From contig CAITUV010000021.1 of the NCBI GenBank assembly GCA_903895725.1, positions 103,608 to 167,607 of the forward strand: a DNA stretch of 64,000 nt, written 5' to 3'. Position 1 is the stretch's first letter. Every line of letters begins with the position of its first letter. Shown in pieces: positions 53,454-62,360 of the stretch. The DNA is from an uncultured Myxococcales bacterium (GTDB taxonomy: Bacteria > Myxococcota_A > UBA9042 > CAIXZC01). The position numbers were made by a program, and so were the translations under genes. Under the pieces are notes generated by a model. It was not told where the DNA came from, did not search any database, and worked only from the letters and a program-made list of their open reading frames with translations.

Positions 53454-55877
53454 CTACTTCCCCGCCCAGCAGCCATGCACGTCCACGACGGAGAACTCCT
53501 CGCCGAAGAGGAACGCGTAGCCGCCGGTGACGAATACCTCGGAGGGAGTATAGGATGCCGTCTGATCAGGTTGTGTGACCTTGTAGGCTAGGATCGGCAG
53601 GTCTTCCGAAGTGCTGATATCCAGAACCTGCATCTTCCCCCAGGTCCCGGGCAGCCAGACCCGGCCCACAGTCATGGCAGCGGCGCTACCGTGAACAACG
53701 GCCGAGCCGACCTGAACAGGACTAGCCGGCCCCGAGACGTCCAGAAGGGCCGACGGCGTGGAATCCAGGTCCGGCGCCATCTCCTGCTGGCCGATGAACA
53801 CCCGACCTCCATGGGCGGCGAACAGAGGCCCCGCCCCGTTCAATGGCAAGGAGAACTGCCCCAGCACGGCAGCCGTTCCGAACGGGTCGACCGAGAGCAA
53901 GTCGATGCCGCCGATGTCCTGCTCGCTGACCTTCTCGAGCAGGAACCCGCTCACGAGACGATCACCTGCGGTCACCAGTCGGACGGACGGCAGCGGTAGC
54001 GACAGAATCGTCTGCGTCGAGAGCCCGCCGTCCGGCCCGATGTCCACGCGCAGCAGGTCCGGTGCCTTCCCGGCTTCTGATCGGAGCAGGAGGTACCCGT
54101 GGCCACCGCTCCGAGTGAGCTCCATGGCGATGCCCGGGAGGGGCAATTCTTCGACGATCTCAGGCCGGGTCGGGTCAGTGCGGTCCACGAGCAGCAGTCC
54201 CGCGCTCTCTGACGAGTGGTACCAACCACAGCGGAGTGCGAGGATTCGACGTTCGAGTGCAATTGATGCGCAGACCCCGCTTGGTATCGGAAGAAACGAC
54301 AGGCTCTCCGGTGCTTCCGGCCTGCTGAGATTCCACAGGCCGAGACCGGCTTGTGTTCCCAGGCAGCCCAGCGGTCCGGCGATCCATCCGGTCCTGAGTC
54401 CGGCCTCGGGCAGTGACAGCGATCCCTGCGGCTCCAGCCCATCCGACGACGCTAGGTCGAAGGCCAGAATGCCGGAGTCTCCGCCCGCGACCAGGGCCGT
54501 GCCCCCGGACATGGCCAGCGAGTAGGCAGCAGGCAGAGGGCTTCCCACTTGGCAGACCGGAGCGGTCGGGTCGGAGAAGTCGACGGCAACGGGATTTCGC
54601 ACACTTCCAGCGTGCAACAGCGCGCACACGAGGTTTCCTTGCGCGCGGAGGGAGTGAAACGTCACTCCGCCGCACCCGGAGAACTGAACCGGTTCGGCTC
54701 CCGGGGCATCGGGCGTTATGACCAGCAGCTCACCTGCACCTCCCACGACGACGACATTCTCGGCGGCTGCGACTCCTCCCTGAGCCCCTACGGTCTTCCA
54801 CGCTGCAATCTTCTTGGGCTCGCCGGGACCCGAGACATCGTACTGCACAAGCCCAGCGGACGTGTCATGCATGAAGAGCCGGCTACCACTAAGTGCAAGC
54901 CCGGTCAAATTGGCGGCACCGGGGGGTTGCCCGCCGGGGTTGAGCGCATAGACCGGGCTAACGAGGAGGTCGGGATCGGAGACATCGAGCCGATAGGGCC
55001 CTCTGCCCCCCAGGACCAGCCAAGCCATCCCGTCTGCGACCTCCAAGTCGGTCGTCTCCGCTTCCCCCGGTGCTGCCGTCCACACGACGGAGCCGACGAT
55101 TTCCGGGGTCTCCGGGACGCCTATGTGCAGCACCAGGAACTCATACCGGGCGAGCACCGGCGGATTGACCGGCGGCGGCGTGCTGCGAGTGAGCACGTAG
55201 CCTGAGGTTCCCTTCACCACCACTTCACGGACCTCCCACTGGACGGGGATACGCGATGTCAGGGTCAGTGCGACGGCATCGCTGCGCTGCAGCACGAGCA
55301 ATTCCCTTGCCGTGCCCGCCAGCGCAAGGGGGCCGTCAATGCTGACGGCGAGCACTTTCCCGGAAGAGACCCGCTCGAGTGCCGGCTTGCAAACTCCGTC
55401 GGTGCACGCTCCGTCTATGCAGACCATCCCGCCGGCGCACCCACCGCAGTCGAATTCCTTTCCGCAATCGTCCGTGACGGCACCGCATTCCATACCGAGG
55501 TCGCCGCAGACGCCTGGCAGGCAGCATCCCCCTTCGTCGGCGCACAACAGCCCTGCCGGGCAAGAGCAATCCTGAGGGCAACTCCCGCACTGCTCACCGA
55601 GCGCAGGCTGGCACTTCCCATCCCCGCAGGCGGCGACTTCCACGGTTTCGGCATCGCTCGTGGAATGGCTCGTGTCCGGGGTCTCCGAAACGTCCGACCG
55701 CGGGCTGATGTCCTGGCTGGGTGCATCGAGGATGCTGCGGCCTTCTTCTCCGGCCGTCTCCGAGGCAACGCTGGGGCATGCCCCAGCCCCACCACTGCCC
55801 GGACAGTCGTTCCCGCAGGAGGCCACCAGACCGACTGCCAGCGTTGCGGCCCACGCTGCCGTCATGCCCGGCCTCAT
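53454..55877 (-). CDS. Cys-rich beta-propeller (LVIVD-like) lipoprotein, downstream paralog
   Basis: The ATG at 55877 overlaps the upstream stop (ATGA), giving 807 residues. Lipobox LVASC (Cys16), an acidic Ser/Asp/Glu linker, then a Cys-rich block of about 75 residues (CGDGKCQPALGEQCGSCPQDC, CGDLGMECG). The remaining 600 residues are repeated 40-50-residue blades of the LVIVD kind (VDFSDPTAPVCQVGS, LLVDRTDPTRPEIVEELP), suggesting one or two beta-propellers. It is clearly a paralog of the next gene upstream: same order, same Cys spacing, similar blade phrases. Its role is unknown; such propellers bind proteins or glycans. Confidence 0.82.
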   Translation of the reverse strand: MRPGMTAAWAATLAVGLVASCGNDCPGSGGAGACPSVASETAGEEGRSILDAPSQDISPRSDVSETPDTSHSTSDAETVEVAACGDGKCQPALGEQCGSCPQDCSCPAGLLCADEGGCCLPGVCGDLGMECGAVTDDCGKEFDCGGCAGGMVCIDGACTDGVCKPALERVSSGKVLAVSIDGPLALAGTARELLVLQRSDAVALTLTSRIPVQWEVREVVVKGTSGYVLTRSTPPPVNPPVLARYEFLVLHIGVPETPEIVGSVVWTAAPGEAETTDLEVADGMAWLVLGGRGPYRLDVSDPDLLVSPVYALNPGGQPPGAANLTGLALSGSRLFMHDTSAGLVQYDVSGPGEPKKIAAWKTVGAQGGVAAAENVVVVGGAGELLVITPDAPGAEPVQFSGCGGVTFHSLRAQGNLVCALLHAGSVRNPVAVDFSDPTAPVCQVGSPLPAAYSLAMSGGTALVAGGDSGILAFDLASSDGLEPQGSLSLPEAGLRTGWIAGPLGCLGTQAGLGLWNLSRPEAPESLSFLPIPSGVCASIALERRILALRCGWYHSSESAGLLLVDRTDPTRPEIVEELPLPGIAMELTRSGGHGYLLLRSEAGKAPDLLRVDIGPDGGLSTQTILSLPLPSVRLVTAGDRLVSGFLLEKVSEQDIGGIDLLSVDPFGTAAVLGQFSLPLNGAGPLFAAHGGRVFIGQQEMAPDLDSTPSALLDVSGPASPVQVGSAVVHGSAAAMTVGRVWLPGTWGKMQVLDISTSEDLPILAYKVTQPDQTASYTPSEVFVTGGYAFLFGEEFSVVDVHGCWAGK

Positions 55878-58333
55878 GGTTCGCCCCCCGTCCAGGCCTT
55901 CACATCGATGACGCTGAGCGTGTCCCCAAAGCAGAACAGATAGCCGCTTTCCATCACGCACGGCCCTCCGGGGACTCCCGTGGCACCGAACATCAACGGG
56001 TCCAGAGTCGGCAGGCCCGATGGAGAGACGTCCAGACTCAGGATCGTGAGCTCGCCCCTCCTGGGCGATATCGACCAGGAGCGGGACTTGCCAGCGGACA
56101 GGAACTGAGTCCCGCCCCAAACCGAGGCCGAGAGGAACTCAGGGGTTGCGGAATCCTCGATTCCGACGGCTGCCACCCCGCCGAGGCCGTCCTGGGGGAG
56201 GAGCGGGAAACCCAGCAGCACTGTCTTGCCAGCCACGGCGAGCCCGATCTCCGGGGGCCGCCCAGCCCCGGCAAGCAGGGAAAAGGTGCCGGCAAGAATC
56301 CCCTTGTCGGGCAGGGTGTCCTGGCCGACGAGGTGGAACCCGAACGTCGGCAACCCGTCTCCCGAGGCCATCCAACCGACGACAAGGTAGGGGGAAGCGG
56401 AACGAACGGCCAACGGAGTTTCGGCCAGTGCGATGTACGGGGCCGGGAGATCCCCGTGAGCGGCGTCGTAGGCGAGCCTCAGCATCTGCCCGCCCCCCGC
56501 GGCCTCGGGAGCGATGACAAAGTAGAGTCCATCCTGCCCCGCGACAAGGTGCTGCGCTCCGGCGGGAAGCTCGACGCTGGATGGTCCGGGGGCACCGGGA
56601 CTGGAGAAGTCGAGCTCGGTCAGCCAGGCCGCTTCCGGCTCCTCTGCGGCAGGGGCCTTGGACAAGGCCCACACCTTCCCCTCATGGCCGGCCACCTGGA
56701 CACCTTCGCCAGGAAGGGGGAAACTGGCAATCCAGGCCGGTTCCGCGGGCATGGCCAGATCCCAGACAGCGAGTCCTGCGGTGCCCGCCACATAGCCCTT
56801 GTGTCCCGCAACCATGCCATCGGCGGCCTTTCCGAAAGGCAGGGACAGCCGCTCCATCTCGACCGGTCCGTCCGGGTTGGTCAGGTCCACGATACGAAGC
56901 CCGGAAAAGCCGCTGGCCACCAGGGCCTGCCCGCCCGTGCTGGAGAGCCGCACCGCCCCCTTGGCCGGGAGGCTTCCCCGGCACTTCGGTGCCGCGGGGT
57001 CAGCCATGTCCATCACGGCGAGTTGCCCGGCAGGCCCCAGCAGGACATAGGCAAACGGTGGGACGAGCTGCACCGCCCGGACCGTCCCTGCTCCGCACTG
57101 CACGGTTCCCAGCACACTGAGGGTGGCAGGGTCGGTCGCATCGACGATGTACAGTTCCCCCCCGCTTCCCGAGACCAGCAACAGGTTCCCTTCCACATCG
57201 AACGTGGTCCCGAATCCCGGCAGCCCGAGCGAGCCCAGCGGCTCGGCCCCTGTCGCGAAATCGGCGTCGAGCACCCGCAATCCCTCCATGCCGTCGAGCA
57301 GCCACAGGCGGTTGCCGTCCACCTGCACGTCCTGGAGCGACCACAGGTCCTCCATTCCCTTGGACAACAGCTTGGGCGTGCCGGGATCCACTACATCCAC
57401 CACCACAGGACCCCGCCCCCGCCCAATCGCAAAGAGCCGGTCGTTGTGCAGGGCCAGCCCGGCCGGTCGGTACACCAGCGCAGACATGGCGCCGAACGGC
57501 AGCGACATCTTTCCCAACTGAACGGGCTGTTTTCCGGGGCCGATCGAGTACGCTGTCAAGGTGATTGGGAGTACGTCTGGGTCCGAGGCCGGGTGGTAGA
57601 ACGAGCTGAGCACGAAGGCCCTCTCACCGTCCTCGGCAAAGGCCACCGGCCACGGGGGAGCCGATGCAGCCGGTCCCCATGCCCACTTGCCGTCCGGGGC
57701 CGCAGACAACATCAGCAGATGAGTCGGCGTCAGTGCCACGCCGAAGCCGTCGTGCATCCGCCCCTCAATCACCTCGGCGGACGATGCGGCGACAACCTCC
57801 GGGACCAGCCCCACGACGTCGCTTGCCCGACAGACTCCAGTCACGCAGCTCTCCCCTCCCTCGCATTCGCCGCACGCCAGCGTCAACCCGCACTCGTCGA
57901 CCGTGGCCCCGCACTCGTGGCCCAGCGTACCGCACACTGCGGGCTTGCAGCACACGCCCGCCGGACCGCACTGCTGTGCATCCCCACACGGGCAGTCCTG
58001 TGGACACGAGGTGCAGTCCTCACCGGGCTTGCCGGCGCACAATCCGTCGCCGCAGCTCGCTGCCGGCACGGAATCCGAGTCGGTTCGAGAAAGATCTGCT
58101 CCTTGTGCGTCGCTTGAGTCCCACAATGCCGTTTCGGCTCCCGTGACATCGCTCCTTGCCGGGCCGGGGCATTCCGATGTCGAGGAAACATCCGCCACCG
58201 GCCCGCAGTTCCTGCCGCAGGCTACGGCCAACAGGACAGCGGCAGACACCGCTGACATGACAGGCCAACGAACGGGACCGTCTGCCCTGGGTAGCGGTGC
58301 GCCCCTCCGTGAGCTTCCGGATCCTCCACTCAT
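55874..58333 (-). CDS. Cys-rich beta-propeller (LVIVD-like) lipoprotein, upstream paralog
   Basis: The ATG at 58333 overlaps the stop of the M23-like gene (ATGA); 819 residues. Signal peptide with lipobox LLAVAC near residue 38, acidic linker, Cys block (CGDGLCAGKPGEDCTSCPQDC, CGTLGHECGATVDECG), then about twelve blades such as VVVDVVDPGTPKLLSKG, GLRVLDADFATG and LYIVDATDPATLSVLG. A tandem duplicate of the downstream gene. The frame reads back to 58588 but that part lies inside the upstream gene. Predicted outer-membrane lipoprotein with a propeller head. Confidence 0.82.
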   Translation of the reverse strand: MSGGSGSSRRGAPLPRADGPVRWPVMSAVSAAVLLAVACGRNCGPVADVSSTSECPGPARSDVTGAETALWDSSDAQGADLSRTDSDSVPAASCGDGLCAGKPGEDCTSCPQDCPCGDAQQCGPAGVCCKPAVCGTLGHECGATVDECGLTLACGECEGGESCVTGVCRASDVVGLVPEVVAASSAEVIEGRMHDGFGVALTPTHLLMLSAAPDGKWAWGPAASAPPWPVAFAEDGERAFVLSSFYHPASDPDVLPITLTAYSIGPGKQPVQLGKMSLPFGAMSALVYRPAGLALHNDRLFAIGRGRGPVVVDVVDPGTPKLLSKGMEDLWSLQDVQVDGNRLWLLDGMEGLRVLDADFATGAEPLGSLGLPGFGTTFDVEGNLLLVSGSGGELYIVDATDPATLSVLGTVQCGAGTVRAVQLVPPFAYVLLGPAGQLAVMDMADPAAPKCRGSLPAKGAVRLSSTGGQALVASGFSGLRIVDLTNPDGPVEMERLSLPFGKAADGMVAGHKGYVAGTAGLAVWDLAMPAEPAWIASFPLPGEGVQVAGHEGKVWALSKAPAAEEPEAAWLTELDFSSPGAPGPSSVELPAGAQHLVAGQDGLYFVIAPEAAGGGQMLRLAYDAAHGDLPAPYIALAETPLAVRSASPYLVVGWMASGDGLPTFGFHLVGQDTLPDKGILAGTFSLLAGAGRPPEIGLAVAGKTVLLGFPLLPQDGLGGVAAVGIEDSATPEFLSASVWGGTQFLSAGKSRSWSISPRRGELTILSLDVSPSGLPTLDPLMFGATGVPGGPCVMESGYLFCFGDTLSVIDVKAWTGGEP

Positions 58334-60099
58334 CTCCGGTAGACCCTTGCCGCACCTGCCGGGAGACAGGCAATGATATCGCCCGCCTTGCAGCCATGCG
58401 GCACCGCTCCGATTGGAAGGGGGATCATCACGACGATGAGCTCCCAGCCAGACTTCGCCTTCTGCGTCCCGAGAACTAGTGTGGCCGGCCCGAGCGAGGC
58501 GCCTTCCGCAACCACAGCGGGACCACGTCGAGGCCTCAGTTCCACCAGCATCGGCTCCGACTCCAACTTCTCCAATCCCGTTTCCCAAAGGCCCTCTATG
58601 CCGCCTTCTCCGGCCCAGGCCGAGACCCGGTAGACCCCGTCCTCGTCAAGTCCCTCGACCCCCAAGCTCTTCATCCACAGACCCTCGTCACCTACTGAGA
58701 TCAGCGGGCGCTTCTCATCCCACACGTCGTAGACGAGCGCCAACTGGTTCGACGGCAACGCCCTGGCCTCCCCCATTGCGTCCCCTGCGAACCAGTTACC
58801 CGCAATCGTTGCAGGCCGGTCGTAGCTCACCCGTCCGAAGGGCTGTGCAACAGCTTGCCCCTCCTTCCGCCAGATCGCACCGCCAGCAGTGCTTGCCAAC
58901 TGCCGGCCTGCCAGCCGCCCAAGTGGCGACTTGGCGAACAACATCCGCTCGTCCACGATCTCGTAGGTAGCCGGACTCGCGAATTTGTTCTTGTCGGCAG
59001 AGTAGTCCGCTGCCCCCCAACGCACCGTGTTTTCCGGCTTGTAGTCCTCCAGGAATAGGGCATAGCCTCCGGCAGTGCCGATTTCCTGCCCCGGCACCAC
59101 GGACCTCCAGGCATCGAACTCAGCGGAGTAGATGGACTTGTCGACATCAAGTGCGTATGCGCTAAGGAGCTTACCGGCGGGAATTCCGGGGATCAGCCCC
59201 TCAGCGAACGCCTCCTGAGACACTGGAATGTCAGGCATCCCGGGAACGCATGCCATCCAGCTCAGATCCTCCTCTCCAAACGTCACAGGGGACAGCCCAT
59301 GCAGATGACCGACGACGGTATCGTACTTCGGGCCGGCCGCAATGTGAACGGCGAAATCGTGGTAGGCAATCCAGGGAGCAACGTCCTTTCCGCCCTGTGA
59401 GGTCAGGATGATCCGGTGCACAATCCGGTGCACAATGCCGGAACAGGGAGCGACCACCGGGATCCCGGGTCCGGTCAGGACGGACTTGGCGAGCACCAGG
59501 TTGTGATGGGGGGAGGGCAATACATGCCCGGTCTGAGGGCTGAGCGCTCCGAGCGGCACGATGCCTCTACTCCTGATGTCGTCACTGTCCACCTGGCCCG
59601 GCTCTGGCGGTTGCAGCATTTCGGGCTTGGGCTCGAGGTTCTCCAGCCCCACCGGCAGGGACAGAACCCAGTGCCCCTGGTCGGGCAGCGGCAAATCGAA
59701 CAGACCGATGACCTGGACGATGCCATGATTCGGAGCCCCGACGAACCTGGCGAGCCGGTCGCCCCAATGCTCGAGTGGATACCCGGCGGATTTCAACTTG
59801 ATCCCGAGAACGGCCCCCTGCAATGCCCCGGCAGTCACCTGCCGGGCAAACACCTCCAGCCCCTCAAGAACGACCCCTCCGACCGAAATTTTGGCCGTGG
59901 CAAACCCGGGCGTCAGCACGAGCCCCAGGAGGTCCAACTGCTCCGGCCACGCCAGCAGAAACGGCACCTTTGGGAACGTGTTACCCGCGGACGAAAACCG
60001 CATCTGGACGTCGAGCCCGCCGTTGATGCTCGCCTGGGCCTTGTAGCTGCCCTCGCACTTCCACTTCGCCTGCTCGAACAGGGAATCCCATGTGTTCAT
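58330..60099 (-). CDS. M23/LytM-like protein lacking a recognisable signal peptide
   Basis: GGAGGGAGAC before the ATG at 60099; 589 residues. The middle (about 210-310) resembles a degenerate M23 domain: TGHVLPSPHHNLVLAK, GIPVVAPCSGIVHRI, YHDFAVHIAAGPKYDTVVGHLHGLSP. A His-x-His pair and an upstream His could bind zinc, but the standard HxxxD is not evident, so it may be inactive. The N-terminus (MNTWDSLFEQAKWKCEG) is not a signal peptide, odd for this neighbourhood. A 12-bp in-frame duplication gives IVHRIVHRI. It lies between the pilin-head lipoprotein and the propeller pair. Confidence 0.65.
   Translation of the reverse strand: MNTWDSLFEQAKWKCEGSYKAQASINGGLDVQMRFSSAGNTFPKVPFLLAWPEQLDLLGLVLTPGFATAKISVGGVVLEGLEVFARQVTAGALQGAVLGIKLKSAGYPLEHWGDRLARFVGAPNHGIVQVIGLFDLPLPDQGHWVLSLPVGLENLEPKPEMLQPPEPGQVDSDDIRSRGIVPLGALSPQTGHVLPSPHHNLVLAKSVLTGPGIPVVAPCSGIVHRIVHRIILTSQGGKDVAPWIAYHDFAVHIAAGPKYDTVVGHLHGLSPVTFGEEDLSWMACVPGMPDIPVSQEAFAEGLIPGIPAGKLLSAYALDVDKSIYSAEFDAWRSVVPGQEIGTAGGYALFLEDYKPENTVRWGAADYSADKNKFASPATYEIVDERMLFAKSPLGRLAGRQLASTAGGAIWRKEGQAVAQPFGRVSYDRPATIAGNWFAGDAMGEARALPSNQLALVYDVWDEKRPLISVGDEGLWMKSLGVEGLDEDGVYRVSAWAGEGGIEGLWETGLEKLESEPMLVELRPRRGPAVVAEGASLGPATLVLGTQKAKSGWELIVVMIPLPIGAVPHGCKAGDIIACLPAGAARVYRR
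59408..59440. repeat. 12-bp in-frame duplication
   Basis: ATCCGGTGCACA is repeated in tandem within the M23-like gene, right at the putative active-site strand, coding for IVHRIVHRI. Confidence 0.75.
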
Positions 60100-60252
60100 G
60101 TCTCCCTCCACCGCCGATGCTCCCTCTGCACATCCGCTCGACCCAGAGTAAGGCGCATCGCACCAACCCGGGCCTGCACACCGGTCCGGCAGCGCATTCG
60201 CATTCCCGTCAATCCTCGAGCGCCCATCGGGCGGCTCAGCCCCGACCGCGGC

Positions 60253-61380
60253 CTACTGGAAGAGGTTCTCCGTGTCGTACCCCTCGATCCACTCGACGGC
60301 ACACCCACCAGGACCGGAGGACGCCACTCCGAAACGCCGCAGAGTGCTCCCGACCGAGAAGCTGCAGTTGAGGTCCGCCTTCGCCTCGACCGTGATCAGA
60401 AGCTGGTCAGCCTCCATGGGCGTCGAGGTGACTCGGTAGACATAGTGGTGAGGCACCACCATCCGGAATCCGATGCCAGTCCAGAACTCGTGGCTCCACG
60501 ACTCCGGTTGGCCCTGGCACTCCGCTTTGAGCGAGTCGTACGCGTCGTAGTCACAACAGTCCGAGTCCGTTGGGGTCCAGTCCGGCAGGGGCGGCAGGCT
60601 GCAATGCTGCGCATAGTAGGACGAGACCCCATTGGCAATGGTCTGCAACGAGGACATGGGCTCGAACAGCACGACCCTGGCATCATGGTTGGGAATGCCC
60701 TCCCCCTCCGAGAAGTTCACCCCATGCCAGAGCTCGTTTCCGAGCATCTGCCCCCAGGGTATTCCGCCCAGGGGAAGAACTATGCTCGAGTCGAGATCCG
60801 CAATCGGGAAGTACTCCATGTCCGGCAGGAGAACATACCAGTCCGCGGTTGCGGGCACTTCGCACTTGCCGTCTACGGGGGACACCCTCTGCTGCAGACT
60901 GACCCTGGATGCCACCGGGTCGCACCCTTCATTGGTCATGGCATCGATCCGGAAGCCGAACGTGTCCTCACCGGCCGCAGGGTCGAAGCCGACCGGAAGC
61001 TCCTTGAACTGGTACCACCACGCGTGCTGCCCCAGGATATCAAACCCCAGCGATGCCCATGGGTCAAGGTCCCACCTGTCGGGACTCCGTTCGCACAGTC
61101 CATCATGGTTTGAGTCCACGGCTGTGCCTCCCAGCGACGCGCAGCAAGTAGCCTCGACCGGATTCCAATACTCGCTGTCCAACGGCTCGTAGCTCGGAAG
61201 GGACTTCGCGTACTCGGCCACCAGTGCCGGCGACGCGAGCTGACAGGCCGGAGCCCCGGCCTGGGCCTTGGGAATGCGATAGTACCGCAAAGCCCCCTCG
61301 TGGAGCCGAGCAAGATTCCGAATAGGCTCGTCCAGACGGCCGTACAAGCCTTCAGCCGTTGTCGAGACGATTGCCGCCAT
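60253..61380 (-). CDS. C-terminal part of frameshifted pilin-head-like lipoprotein
   Basis: This 375-residue stretch is probably the second half of the gene beginning at 62360. Its frame is open up to the TGA at 61495-61497, continues past the first ATG (61380), and meets the other frame at the C9 tract. It carries the second and third copies of a module seen also in the first half: RNLARLHEGALRYYRIP, CCASL, DPWASLGFDILGQHAWWYQF, then LQTIANGVSSYYAQH, CCDYD, WTGIGFRMVVPHHYVYRV, AKADLNCSFS. No ribosome site supports independent expression from 61380. Confidence 0.6.
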   Translation of the reverse strand: MAAIVSTTAEGLYGRLDEPIRNLARLHEGALRYYRIPKAQAGAPACQLASPALVAEYAKSLPSYEPLDSEYWNPVEATCCASLGGTAVDSNHDGLCERSPDRWDLDPWASLGFDILGQHAWWYQFKELPVGFDPAAGEDTFGFRIDAMTNEGCDPVASRVSLQQRVSPVDGKCEVPATADWYVLLPDMEYFPIADLDSSIVLPLGGIPWGQMLGNELWHGVNFSEGEGIPNHDARVVLFEPMSSLQTIANGVSSYYAQHCSLPPLPDWTPTDSDCCDYDAYDSLKAECQGQPESWSHEFWTGIGFRMVVPHHYVYRVTSTPMEADQLLITVEAKADLNCSFSVGSTLRRFGVASSGPGGCAVEWIEGYDTENLFQ

Positions 61381-62360
61381 GCTGAGAGAAACGCCAGCGG
61401 CCTGGACAAGACCCGAATCGTAGCCGGCGCTTGACGGTTCCCAGAACTGCTCGATGGCCCAGGCACCGGCGACCTGCTCCGCCCCCCCCCATCCTCAGGC
61501 AGGTACTCGAACTCCTTCAGCGCTGCAACCGGCAAGCTGTCAACCGCCGAATCCCAGTTCCCCCCATCGGACTTGAACGAGCCCTTCAGCACCCACTCAC
61601 CGACCTTCCCATCACAGTCCAGATCGGCCCGAGCGAAGATCGAGAACATTTCCTCTCCAAACGCTCCGGTTCCGGTCTGGACGAAGGAGTAGGAGTAGCG
61701 GTGGACCCCGTCGAGATGGAACCCCAGGACCCGCCACACCGGCGTACGGAAGGGAGCGGCGTCGGCATCACAGAAGCCATCGCCGTTCTTGTCCGGCCCC
61801 CCCTTCGCGCCGCAGCAGGTGCCGGCCTCCGGGGAGTATCCCTGCTCCATGGCAAACGGCTTGCCGAGCTTCGGCTTCCTGGCCTCGCAGGTCTTCGTGT
61901 CCGGATTGCAGTCCCAGGTTCCGTAGTAGGCCGAGGCCCCACGGAAGATGCGCAACATGTTCCGCATGGGCTCGTCGCAGGCCGGGTTGACGATGCTGCT
62001 GCACGCACCGGTTTCGGGGTCGATCTCCTCCAGCGTGCACGGGTTCCCGTCGTCCTCACACTCGATGGCGTTGCAGAAGCCCTCCTCCGAGCAGTCGTAA
62101 CAGTGCCCGGCCTTGCAGTAGCCTGTGTCGGGGCAGGCAGCGCAGGGGTCGGGGGGCATGTTCGGACACTCGCCGGCGATGACGTCATCGAGCCGCGGGC
62201 AACTCGGGACATCGGGCTCGCGAACTCGTGCATCGCCGGCGGGGCAGCCGGATGCATCGCAGACCGTGCATTCCCCGCCCATTCCCTCACTGCAACCAGC
62301 AAAACCCAAAGCCCAAAGAGAGGATACAGCAAGGGTCGCGAGCGGGAGAACACGTTTCAT
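60936..62360 (-). CDS. N-terminal part of pilin-head-like lipoprotein, frame broken at C9 tract
   Basis: The ATG at 62360 sits in the ATGA ending the low-GC gene upstream. Lipobox GFAGC (Cys23), a Cys-rich block to about 130, and one module: MRNMLRIFRGASAYYGTW, CCGAKGG, WRVLGFHLDGVHRYSYSF, ARADLDCDGKVG. The module recalls soluble heads of deltaproteobacterial prepilins, without the membrane helix. After PEDGGG (61482-61490) the literal frame turns into Ser/Arg/Pro-rich text without similarity to the rest and runs to 60936. One extra C in the tract would give a single 702-residue protein ending at 60253. Confidence 0.65.
   Translation of the reverse strand: MKRVLPLATLAVSSLWALGFAGCSEGMGGECTVCDASGCPAGDARVREPDVPSCPRLDDVIAGECPNMPPDPCAACPDTGYCKAGHCYDCSEEGFCNAIECEDDGNPCTLEEIDPETGACSSIVNPACDEPMRNMLRIFRGASAYYGTWDCNPDTKTCEARKPKLGKPFAMEQGYSPEAGTCCGAKGGPDKNGDGFCDADAAPFRTPVWRVLGFHLDGVHRYSYSFVQTGTGAFGEEMFSIFARADLDCDGKVGEWVLKGSFKSDGGNWDSAVDSLPVAALKEFEYLPEDGGGRSRSPVPGPSSSSGNRQAPATIRVLSRPLAFLSAWRQSSRQRLKACTAVWTSLFGILLGSTRGLCGTIAFPRPRPGLRPVSSRRRHWWPSTRSPFRATSRWTASIGIRSRLLAARRWEAQPWTQTMMDCANGVPTGGTLTHGHRWGLISWGSTRGGTSSRSFRSASTLRPVRTRSASGSMP
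61482..61490. other. C9 homopolymer at the frameshift point
   Basis: Nine C on the + strand (nine G in the coding strand) code for GlyGlyGly. Ten would join the two halves of the lipoprotein. It is either a sequencing error or a slippage switch. Confidence 0.75.

Noticed and set aside
58334..58588. Upstream extension of the first propeller gene
   Set aside because: Lies within the M23-like gene; the ATGA overlap at 58333 followed by a signal peptide is the better start.
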